Assembly: GCA_949752735.1 (NCBI GenBank)
Contig: OX457039.1
Coordinates: 50,970,806-51,034,805, forward strand
Reading direction: 5' to 3'
Length of the DNA stretch: 64,000 bases
Source: Lumbricus terrestris
Taxonomy: Eukaryota > Annelida > Clitellata > Crassiclitellata > Lumbricidae
Numbering within the stretch: the stretch's first letter is position 1; each line of letters begins with the position of its first letter. The position numbers and the translations under genes are program-made. The notes under the pieces are model-generated. The model was given only the letters and a program-made list of their open reading frames with translations, was not told the DNA's origin and searched no databases. Shown here piece by piece: positions 55,571-64,000 of this stretch.

Positions 55571-58500
55571 TAGACCAGGCTTGGAATCTCAAAATGGCAC
55601 TGTTAGAAGCAAATCATGTAACAATTTGCTAACCGGTGTTTCTAGACTAATTTGACCCTGCTGAAAACGAAAATCGCGGTTAGCAAGCTGGATTTTTGGC
55701 CGTTCAATGGGAAAACAAGATGGCGGACAAAATGGCGGTCAGTTGCTTCAAATGGCTATAAGTAAAGTATTGTATGTGACAGGAACACGATTTTAGACTC
55801 TAAATTAAGATTATAGGGTTCAAGGAATACAATGGAACCAAATACACATATGCAGCACTGCAGGAAAATCAAAATGGCGGACAAAATGGCGGCCAGAATC
55901 TTAAAATGGCTATAAGTGAAGTTATGTATGCAATGGAATCATGAATTCAGGGTCTAAATCAACATTTTCGGGGTCAAGGAATGCAATGGAAGCAAGGTAA
56001 CATATGTGGCATTGCACGGAAACCAAGATGGCGGACAAAATGGCGGACAAAATCTTAAAATGGCTATAAGTGAAGTTATGTATGCAATGGAATCATGATT
56101 TCAGGGTCTAAATCAACATTTTCGGAGTCAAGGAATGCAATGGAAGCAAGGTAACATATGTGGCATTGCACGGAAACCAAGATGGCGGACAAAATGGCGG
56201 ACAAAATCTTAAAATGGCTATAAGTGAAGTTATGTATGCAATGGAATCATGATTTCAGGGTCTAAATCAACATTTTCGGAGTCAAGGAATGCAATGGAAG
56301 CAAGGTAACATATGTGGCATTGCACGGAAACCAAGATGGCGGACAAAATGGCGGCCAGATTCTTGAATTGGCTGCTAGTGAATTTCTGTATCTAATGAAT
56401 ACATCAATTCAGAATGTAAATGAGAATTTTGGGAATTAAGGAAAGTGATGAAATTAAAAGCACGGAATATATTATGGGACACAGCCAGAAAACCAAAAAC
56501 CAAAATGGTGGACAAAAACTTCAACTGGCTATGAGTGATGTCTTGAACATATGCGATGGAGACTTGATTTCAGTCTGGACTAGTAATTTCCAGGTCATGT
56601 GCTTCCAACAAAATCACATGCAATGTTATGCAGTGAAATTGTCATACCTATAGTGAAAATTTTTAGTAGCCTGTGACTGCACTGCAGTTTAACTATTGCT
56701 GGCTTTATGTATATACAGGATGCATGCTTCAATGTTTCATAACTTGGCCTATCAATAGTTTCAACTTTTCATGACTTGACGAATATAGGGTACCGTAGAG
56801 TCAATTCAGGCCTTGCTGCTGTCAATGCAATTGCACCTGAGTGCACATGACAAGATCGCACTTCGATAGCAGCAGGGCCTGATGCTACGTTTGTCAACTT
56901 CACATGATTTGCTGTAGACAAACTATATAATGTGGCTTTGGCGCACACTGGTAATGATTGCTTTCTTCCATCACACTCCATCCGATGAAGGTGAGGATGA
57001 TATCTGAACATCAATATCTAGAAAATAGGCCTTTCCAAACTTACAGCTTGGTAATGAGCTCAAAATGGAATGTTCCAAATGTAGAAAGTAAGTGGCAACT
57101 TTCAAGTAGTTTATTCATGCATTCTTTCAGCTGATTGCTGCTAAATATGTCATATCACATCAAGTTGTAGCATGAAGGACACTCAATTCTTCATAGTTAC
57201 GTGATTTGGATGAGCTTCCGTTCCGCTGATGTTCCTGACATCACCGAAACACCGTTAAATATAAAGCAAACACATATGACCCGGCAGTGGACAACACCTT
57301 ATCTTTTTTCACGTAACCACCAGCAACCGCTCTAGTCCATATCTCCAAATGTGGCTGTTGAGAGCTGAATAGACAGGAATGTTCAAAGCTAGATCAGTCT
57401 TTCTTTCAAGCATAGGGCCTACCAAGAACATTCACCCAATTTTCTGACAACGAAGTATTTCAGGACTCCACACAGTGACAGAGTTGTGGTGGTAATTTTC
57501 TGTACGATTTCACTTTTTAAAAGCCATGTCCACTATATCTTTCGAAGGCAATAATTATTAACCCTCTTGTAGCCAATCGAAAGTAGGCTACCTGTACACA
57601 GGTATCCACTGTATCTGTCAGGTCACCAAATGTCTTCGCGTTTGGAGGTTCTCTATTGCTTGAACCATTGCTTGTTCATCAATAATTTGTCTGCAACAGG
57701 TTGGATGAACTGCGTCGCGACTTATGGGCATATCACAATATTTGGTCATGTCCCATACAATATGCGGGATGTACGTAGTTAAGTTGGGAGCGATTCCGGA
57801 CAGCCCACCTTGAAGAGGCACTACGTAAAATATTCTAAATAAACAAATGCTATGACTCTGCTATAGAAATGCGGACTGGACAAGTTACTTTTGCAGAGAG
57901 AATCCAATCCCATTGGTTTTGAGAAAAGTCCATGGTACAATCGTGTTTCCAGATCCATGGGACAGTCAGCTTGATACGATCTAATAAGGCACTGCATGAT
58001 ACACCAATCTTCCATTATAATTTTTTCAGTGTTCTTTTGAAGAACACTCCTTGGTTTAAGACTTGCTGAAGGCATTGCGATAATTTGAATAATCATATCT
58101 GGCCAAATAAGGGAACATTGTAGATAAATTCAACTGCACAGGTTTCAGATACCATCTTACAAAGACCTGGCAAAAAATTTGAATCAAGTTCCCATTGCAT
58201 GCATGACTTCACTAACATCCATTTTGAAATTCTTTCCGCCATTTTGTTCGCCATTTTGGTTTCCAGGCAGTGCGATATATGTCACATTGGTTTCATCACA
58301 TGCCTTGGCCTCGAAAATGTTGATTTAAACCCTGAAATCATGATTTAGTTGCATATATGTCTTCACTTATGACCATTTTAAGATTTTGTCCGCCATTTTG
58401 TCCGCCATCTTGATTTCCGTGCAATGCCACATGTTACCTTGCTTCCATTGCATTCCTCGACTCCGAAAATGTTGATTTAGACCCTGAAATCATGGTTCCA

Positions 58501-58873
58501 TTGCATACATAACTTCACTTATAGCCATTTTAAGATTCTGGCCGCCATTTTGTCCGCCATTTTGATTTTCTTGCAGTGCTACATATGTGTATTTGGTTCC
58601 ATTGTATTTCTTGAACCCTATAATCTTAATTTAGAGTCTAAAATCGTGTTCCTGTCACATACAATACTTTACTTATAGCCATTTGAAGCAACTGACCGCC
58701 ATTTTGTCCGCCATCTTGTTTTCCCATTGAACGGCCAAAAATCCAGCTTGCTAACCGCGATTTTCGTTTTCAGCAGGGTCAAATTAGTCTAGAAACACCG
58801 GTTAGCAAATTGTTACATGATTTGCTTCTAACAGTGATTTCTAGAGCCCTTTTAGAATTCCAAGCCTTGTCTA
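55571..58873. mobile_element. Foldback-like element (3.3 kb) with long composite inverted arms
   Basis: The ends are TAGACCAGGCTTGGAAT and, reversed, TAGACAAGGCTTGGAATT. The inverted similarity continues inward for several hundred bases (ACTGTTAGAAGCAAATCATG, CTAACCGGTGTTTCTAGAC, TAGCAAGCTGGATTTTTGGC). The arms contain 154-bp direct repeats: TGGCGGACAAAATGGCGG starts at 55721, 55875, 56029, 56183 and 56337 on the left, and its complement recurs about four times at 58236-58720. The centre (about 56650-58180) is unique. TA stands at both extreme ends, so a TA or short CAA target duplication is possible. This architecture fits foldback elements; the transposase family is unknown. Confidence 0.88.
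57618..58096 (-). pseudogene. Possible degraded coding sequence in the centre of the foldback element
   Basis: Two adjacent minus-strand frames (58096-57821, 91 codons, and 57821-57618, 67 codons) read like ordinary protein (for example IIDEQAMVQAIENLQTRRHL) and together span 480 bp of the non-repetitive centre. I do not recognise a domain. They could be remnants of an internal transposase or a captured exon; low confidence. Confidence 0.25.
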
Positions 58874-58904
58874 CAATGACCAAACGTTGCTTAGAAGCGA
58901 GATA

Positions 58905-58993
58905 CAGAACATGGAGGTTATACGGTACACATCGACAGAACATGGAGGTTATACGGTACACATCGACAGAACATGGAGGTTATACGGTACACT
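58905..58993. repeat. 31-bp tandem repeat, three copies
   Basis: CAGAACATGGAGGTTATACG starts at 58905, 58936 and 58967, identical over the unit. It begins 32 bp outside the foldback element's right end. Confidence 0.95.
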
Positions 58994-59547
58994 TCAGTTG
59001 AGTCAGTCATACACGGGTCAAGTCTGTGTGGCACTTATTAAGGAGGCAAGGCTGTGTGTGTGTGCGTGAGTCTTATTTGTCAGTATATGAGTTAGCCGAA
59101 GTGATTTGCTAGATAAAATGGTCAGAATTCGATATTCAGGAAACCGTTTTGGAACTGTTTAGTTTGATAAAACAAGAAACCAAAACTCATAGACCATGTG
59201 CCTTATTTTAAGCCATGGCTAGTTGCTACTGCTTGAGCTGAAAAGTTTGACGCCCGATCGTTCGAGAACTTCGGAATGTATAGTCGGAATGTATAGTCTT
59301 GAACTCTAGGTAAATAGTCTGGCCATTACTGTTCGTTACAGCTTAAGACATAGCTTTAGAAGACGCTTTCTCCACGCTATAGCAATAGAATATGAAATGA
59401 TGTAATTTGCGCATACAATTATATTATATAGCGCCATCAAAGCACCTCTCCAATGTATAATAGCAATGAACGACGTCGTACTTTTGCAGCGCCCGTCCGA
59501 AGCCTGGAGAAAGGCGTAGGGCGACACTATTCATCGTTACTATGACA
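58994..59547. other. No gene recognised
   Basis: A small direct repeat CGGAATGTATAGT occurs at about 59272 and 59286. Nothing else. Confidence 0.4.
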
Positions 59548-59950
59548 CAAGGCACGGATTCAGGGGCCAATCCGGCCATGCCACCCCCATTCCAAAAATG
59601 CATAGGACGTACCCCCCTATATGGTTTCAACAAACTTTAAATCAATGCAGCGGGATAAGGCGAGAGAAAATAGTATAGCATAGAGAGGTCATGGTATATT
59701 CCCAAAAGATTACGACCAGATGACTTTAAAAAGGTCATCAGTTATTTTGGGCAGGGAAAATGGTAAATTTTCAACACATTTCAGCCAGATGACTCAAAAG
59801 GTCATCAGATTTTTTCTGGCAATTTTTTCTGATTTTTCAGTTTCAGTTTGTAGGGGGGCTGATCATGGAAATATTTCATTTTTACATGTAACAAAAACCG
59901 GATGGCCTTTTTGAGGGGGCTTAGCCCCTTGCCGCCTAGCGCCGCCACTG
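59548..59950. mobile_element. hAT-like MITE (403 bp), long relative of 52816-53070
   Basis: It shares GGCCAATCCGGCCA, GGACGT(A/G)C.CCCC and GTTTCAACAA in the same order with the shorter element. The left end is CAAGGCACGGATTCAGG and the right, reversed, CAGTGGCGGCGCTAGG. The interior has two copies of a GATGACT-A-tract-GGTCATCAG palindrome (about 59718-59742 and 59788-59809). I could not see a target duplication, so the exact ends are provisional. Confidence 0.7.
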
Positions 59951-60157
59951 ATGTGTGCCGCTGGTGCACTCAGCTCACGCGGATATATTCAATCATTACA
60001 GAATGTTATATAGTTAGCTTGTTTGTCGATGATAGTTTAGTAATTATATTATATTTAACTTTTGATTATAATTTGCACATTTTTATTACCTATTATTACT
60101 TCTATGTATTATAATGATGTTCTGTGTCCCATTGTGCGTTTGCAAGTGGAGTAATAA
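59951..60157. other. AT-rich spacer, possible retroposon 3' end
   Basis: Ends with AGTAATAAAGAAAATA just before a CTTA tail, compatible with the 3' end of an old LINE; no coding remnant seen. Confidence 0.3.
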
Positions 60158-60181
60158 AGAAAATACTTACTTACTTACTTA
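60158..60181. repeat. (CTTA)n tail
   Basis: Four to five ACTT units directly after an AATAAA-like signal. Confidence 0.8.
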
Positions 60182-60545
60182 CAGGAGGTCATGGAAAAAG
60201 AACACTTGAAATTATCTTCCACAGTGGTAAAGATTTGATCAACAGCCTCCTGGTAATTATCGATCCACCAAGCTAACCACTTAGACTATTGGAACTATCA
60301 GTGACTTGTAGGTAAACTTCAAATCAGGTAAAAAAGTTAAGTAAAGCCATCGAGCAAATAGTAGGACACTCGCAACTGATCATAGCGCTTGTATCAGTTA
60401 AAAATAGTCCCTATATATATAGCGTAAAAAGAACCACAGCATGCAGTTGACTTAAGCAGCAAGGATTGTCTGTTACGAACCTTGAAACCTGTGAATAGTT
60501 GATGTCGTCTGCGCAGCGCTCAGAGGCAAGGGCGGTCAAGTGGAG
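60182..60545. other. No gene recognised
   Basis: Nothing supported. Confidence 0.4.
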
Positions 60546-60573
60546 CGACCGACCGACCGACCGACCGACCGAG
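60546..60573. repeat. (GACC)n microsatellite
   Basis: Seven GACC units. Confidence 0.9.
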
Positions 60574-61370
60574 TGACGATCAAACGACGAAACCTACAAC
60601 AACCGACATGATATCCATACACATTGCGTTATCCATACTTAAAGACGTATTAATTATCAGCAATACGAAGTCCAAACAAAGCAGAAGATGTGATACAATC
60701 ATGATTGTGCAAACGGCATCTAAAGTGAGACCGTTGAGGATTAAATGGACCACGAGACAATGCAAATAGCGGACATAAAAACTAGAAATGAGCTTATTGG
60801 CTTAAGATCCCTATACCTTTGTAAAATACCGTCCAAATACATTATCTTTTACACACGAGCATGCAGTCTTTGGAGGCTATATGAAAAATATATAATATTT
60901 TATACATAGATCTATATGGATAGCCTATATATAGATGCGCTTGGGCGTGTATGGTGTACGTGTATGTTTGACACATCATATGATGTATGTAGCAATATTG
61001 CATGTGGTATTACAAGAGCGTAAGCCCTAACGGTAGGCCTAAGACAAAATATTGCACGATATAATACGCCAGTCCAGCATAAAATAGTAAGTGCAATGAT
61101 GACCGGCGCTGTACCCAAGCGGTGTGGGTGGTGGGTCCAACGGGTGGGGGTGACTAGGGTTGGTCTCGTCGAAAGGGTACGACCCCGTGCATGCAGTACG
61201 TCTGAATTACGAGTGGCTACTATTGTAGTTCAGTCCACCGTTAAAGGTCTCATCGATCAAAGCGCCGCCGCCATTGGTCGTCGATGGACGAGAGCGACAT
61301 CTGGCGAAGAAAAAGAAGTGACCAAGTGCAGTGTCCCATCCTCCGTACGAACCCATCACATCCAGATCGA
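60574..61370. other. No gene recognised
   Basis: 61250-61310 is GC-rich with an inverted CCAAT box (GCCGCCGCCATTGG), which could be promoter-like, but no gene is evident. Confidence 0.35.
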
Positions 61371-61377
61371 CGACGAC

Positions 61378-61560
61378 GCAGACAAAGAAGAAGAGGAAAG
61401 AGAATTGAGGGAATGGAAGGAGGACAGGAGGGAAGGTGAACGAAAGTAGGCAATATGGAATTTGAAAGAAGATATGAACACGGAAAGAAAGAAGAAATGA
61501 AGGAAGTAAGAGAGGAAGAAAGGAAGGATGATATTGTAGTTAAAAGCAAAAGCACGATAA
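61378..61560. repeat. Polypurine tract
   Basis: GAAGGAA/GAAGAA-rich, about 180 bp. Confidence 0.8.
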
Positions 61561-61605
61561 CAAAAGGAAGGAAGATTCAAGAATGGAGATGCTAAAAAAT
61601 TAAGA

Positions 61606-61755
61606 GAGAGACAGACAGACAGACAGGAGATACAAGAGAGAAAATAAGGATGGATAAATTGGATGGATAGAGTTGTAGTTACAGATTGAGACGAAGAGAC
61701 AGACAGAGAGACAGACAAACAGACAGAGAGACAGACAGAGAGACAGACAGAGATC
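61606..61755. repeat. (ACAG)n / AGAGACAG microsatellite
   Basis: Two blocks of ACAG repeats, 61606-61627 and 61690-61755. Confidence 0.9.
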
Positions 61756-61957
61756 AGAGCGGAAGACAGAAAGGCAGAGATGCATAGATGCATGAAGACA
61801 CACAAATCGAGGTCAACCGCGCATTCGTCTGCTATGACCTCTATTCTCTATTACTCAACAACGGAAGAGCTACATGCGTATATATATAGCGATCGATTGA
61901 TTTTTCCCAGTCATGACAACATCGTTATTCTTAGAGCAAAGAAGACGGATGACGCAG

Positions 61958-62192
61958 CCTCTTCCTCTTCTTCTTCTCTTCATCCTCCTTTTCCTCTTCT
62001 TCCTCCTTCTCCTCCTCCTACATCTCCTACCCCTAATCCTCCTCATCCTTCTATCCTCCTCCTCCTTCCATTCCATCTCTTTCCTCCAGTTCTCCTCCTC
62101 CTCCTCTTTCTCTACTCCTCTTCCTCCTCCTCTCCTCCTCTCCTCCTTATCCTACTTCTTCTCTCCTCCTCCTTATCCTCTTCCTCCCCTCT
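61958..62192. repeat. Polypyrimidine CTCCTC/TTCTTC tract
   Basis: About 235 bp nearly pure pyrimidine on plus. Leu/Ser/Pro-rich plus frames are compositional. Confidence 0.9.
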
Positions 62193-62357
62193 GAGGCGGA
62201 ATTCATCTGGACGGGAGGGCTGCTCTATGCTGTGCAGGCAAATAGCAGTCGTTACATCATACGTGGGGTCAACAGGGGCCAACTGAGAAACCGAAATGAA
62301 TCTAGATTTGATTTCGATGCAATAACAAAAGACTGCGTATAGCAACCACAGTAAGAG

Positions 62358-62374
62358 ATGATGATGACGATGAC

Positions 62375-62436
<62 letters not shown>

Positions 62437-62437
62437 C

Positions 62438-62508
<71 letters not shown>

Positions 62509-62537
62509 CGATGATGATGATGACGATGACGATGACC

Positions 62538-62579
<42 letters not shown>

Positions 62580-62613
62580 CGATGATGATGATGATGATGA
62601 CGATGATGATGAC

Positions 62614-62648
<35 letters not shown>

Positions 62649-62659
62649 GGTGGTGGTGG

Positions 62660-62729
<70 letters not shown>

Positions 62730-62740
62730 GGTGGTGGTGG

Positions 62741-62801
<61 letters not shown>
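62358..62801. repeat. (GAT)n array with GAC and GGT blocks
   Basis: About 445 bp of GAT with GAC variants, one GACCTGAT interruption repeated twice (about 62534 and 62611), and two (GGT)n blocks of equal length at 62633-62660 and 62714-62741. His, Met, Ile and Ser homopolymer frames are artefacts. Confidence 0.97.
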
Positions 62802-62802
<1 letters not shown>

Positions 62803-62951
62803 CACCTGCTCGTAGTAACTCTAGAAAATTTTCGATTAAATGCACAGGTCCACGGGAGTGGAATAGAATTCCTCAAAATATTCGTAGCAACCCTAATCTT
62901 AATTCCTTTAAGCATCAATTACGTTCGTGGTTAACTGAACTGAAGTATTAG
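62802..62951 (+). pseudogene. C-terminal end of LINE ORF2
   Basis: An open 49-residue stretch ending in TAG at 62949-62951 contains RKFSIKCTGPREWNRIP followed by LNSFKHQLRSWL. The pattern FSI...GP..WN.IP....N.L.FK..L...L is the conserved extreme C-terminus of CR1/L2-like LINE polymerases. No frameshift within it. Everything upstream is missing, so it cannot be functional. Confidence 0.85.
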
Positions 62952-63336
62952 CTCCACTCTTTATCTTCACTCTGGCTATACCCCTTATACAGTAATACAG
63001 TAACAGCACTACTATTCTAATCTTTTCTTTTTCTTTCTAGTTAAGGTTTATTTCGTTTTTTCTTAGTTAAGGTTTGATAGCTTAACAACACCATGTTGTC
63101 TTGACTGTGAATGTTTTTAGTTAAGACTGCATCATGTGTATATCCAGATAGTAAACTCTTACATGATACTTGCCTATCTACCATCTTGAATCTATAAGCG
63201 TGCATATAGGTAGCCCTACCAGTGGGACTTCTAATCCCTTCTGGGTTTCCGATTGTAACCAACTGTTATGTAGATATACTTCGTATAAATGTTTTTGTTA
63301 TATTGGTGCAATAAAAAATTTGATTGATTGATTGAT
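62802..63336 (+). mobile_element. 5'-truncated LINE insertion with (TGAT)n tail
   Basis: Starts at the exact edge of the GAT array, reads 50 codons of ORF2 C-terminus, continues through about 350 bp of 3' UTR, and ends with GCAATAAAAAATTTGATTGA followed by TGAT units to 63336. 5' truncation and a short microsatellite tail are characteristic of LINEs of the CR1/L2/Rex1 group. It may belong to the same broad group as the RT at 1-1350, but the two do not overlap in sequence, so the same family cannot be shown. Confidence 0.85.
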
Positions 63337-64000
63337 ACATGCATGCAGTTGCCATATTAGACTATATGGATTATGAGACAACCAAACATCTATTTGCGCC
63401 ACGTCTTCTTAACATTCGAATGATAAGACGAGACTGCAGCAGAAAAAGGAAGCCTACATCAATAGCTCAGGCTTTCCGGCCGTCCAATTTTCTCGACCTC
63501 GGCTGCTGTACTCAGTTGATTCCATTACAGGTCGTCGTCAATCGAAGCTCGATCGGTTTGAACGCTGCGACAGTGTTAGATCGGTCGGAAGGGGCCGTCT
63601 CAAAATCCCGGCTGGCCCGCTACAGATATCGACGTAAGCAAGACTAGTCGACGGATGGATGCACAGACAGACAGACAGACGGACGGGCAAGAAGACACAC
63701 ACAGCAAGAGATACGAACGGACGGACCTGAAAGGAGGCGAATTACGACGACGACGACGGCTATAGATTGGAGCGCCGCCTATCGGAGAATGTAGGTCAGC
63801 ATTTACGAAACGATGGTCGGTATAGGCCGCTTGGTGTAGTAGCTCAGAACTGCTACTAGCACACACACACACACAAGCCTCCAAGTGCATGTTTACGCTG
63901 GGCGAACGTAGCCTGAAAGCAGACAATATGTGCTCTGTATAATACTCCGGCAAGTGAATTGATGAATGAGACATTGAAAATGCGCTTCAAAAACAAACAC
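63337..64000. other. No gene recognised; short GACA and CA repeats
   Basis: Short (GACA)n at 63661-63685, (ACG)n at 63745-63758 and (CA)n at 63859-63874. The short frames have no recognisable motif. Confidence 0.45.

Noticed and set aside
62112..62918. A 268-codon minus-strand frame with Ile, Thr, Ser and His runs
   Set aside because: Produced by the (GAT)n/(GGT)n array and the neighbouring pyrimidine tract.

Overview
This window is repeat-rich, non-coding-dominated eukaryotic (metazoan) DNA. It contains non-LTR reverse transcriptase remnants, a Ty3/Gypsy LTR retrotransposon, tRNA-derived SINEs, several hAT-type DNA transposons with 8-bp target duplications, a foldback-like element, long micro- and minisatellites and a 200-N scaffold gap. 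The palindrome-rich word TAGGCCTA recurs throughout. I cannot name the species; a marine invertebrate or basal deuterostome is my guess, from the repeat types only. I found no host protein-coding gene, rRNA or functional tRNA gene that I could defend.

Layout. 1-1350 (minus strand) is the reverse transcriptase frame of a non-LTR element that runs off the left edge. 2.5-15 kb is mostly simple sequence: ACAT, GACA, TA, CTG, GAC/GATGAC, GGAT and purine tracts. It also holds three clear minisatellites (66-bp, 20-bp and 18-bp units), one of them broken by a 90-bp insertion, and a hAT-like MITE sitting in a degenerate fourth. 15.8-21.8 kb holds a LINE tail, a possible X-box promoter, two copies of a tRNA-derived SINE and two hAT-like elements. 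21950-28867 is a complete-ended Ty3/Gypsy-type element. Its two LTRs are about 1054 bp and almost identical. It has a 967-codon Gag-protease frame, but only the C-terminal part of RT plus RNase H, and no integrase.

31-47 kb is dominated by a tandem array of a 2254-bp unit (five copies). The first copy carries an extra 3.5-kb GC-rich segment with an internal A-B-B-A duplication and an unrecognised reading frame. 47.7-52.2 kb has tetranucleotide and 12-bp arrays, then a 21-bp minisatellite organised into an 84-bp higher-order repeat. That minisatellite contains a 28-bp-arm perfect palindrome and a 1644-bp hAT element whose 8-bp target duplication is itself a piece of the minisatellite. 52.8-60 kb contains three more hAT-like MITEs and a 3.3-kb foldback-like element whose inverted arms are built of 154-bp tandem repeats with GGCGGACAAAAT motifs. 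60-64 kb is purine/pyrimidine and GAT/GGT simple sequence, ending with a 5'-truncated LINE 3' end.

The most interesting points are the young, internally deleted Ty3/Gypsy element, which must have been moved in trans if the deletion preceded insertion; the 2254-bp array with its filled and empty sites; the composite foldback element; and a short internal palindrome (CTGATGAC / GTCATCAG) shared by MITEs whose ends differ. All calls are by eye; no database was searched.
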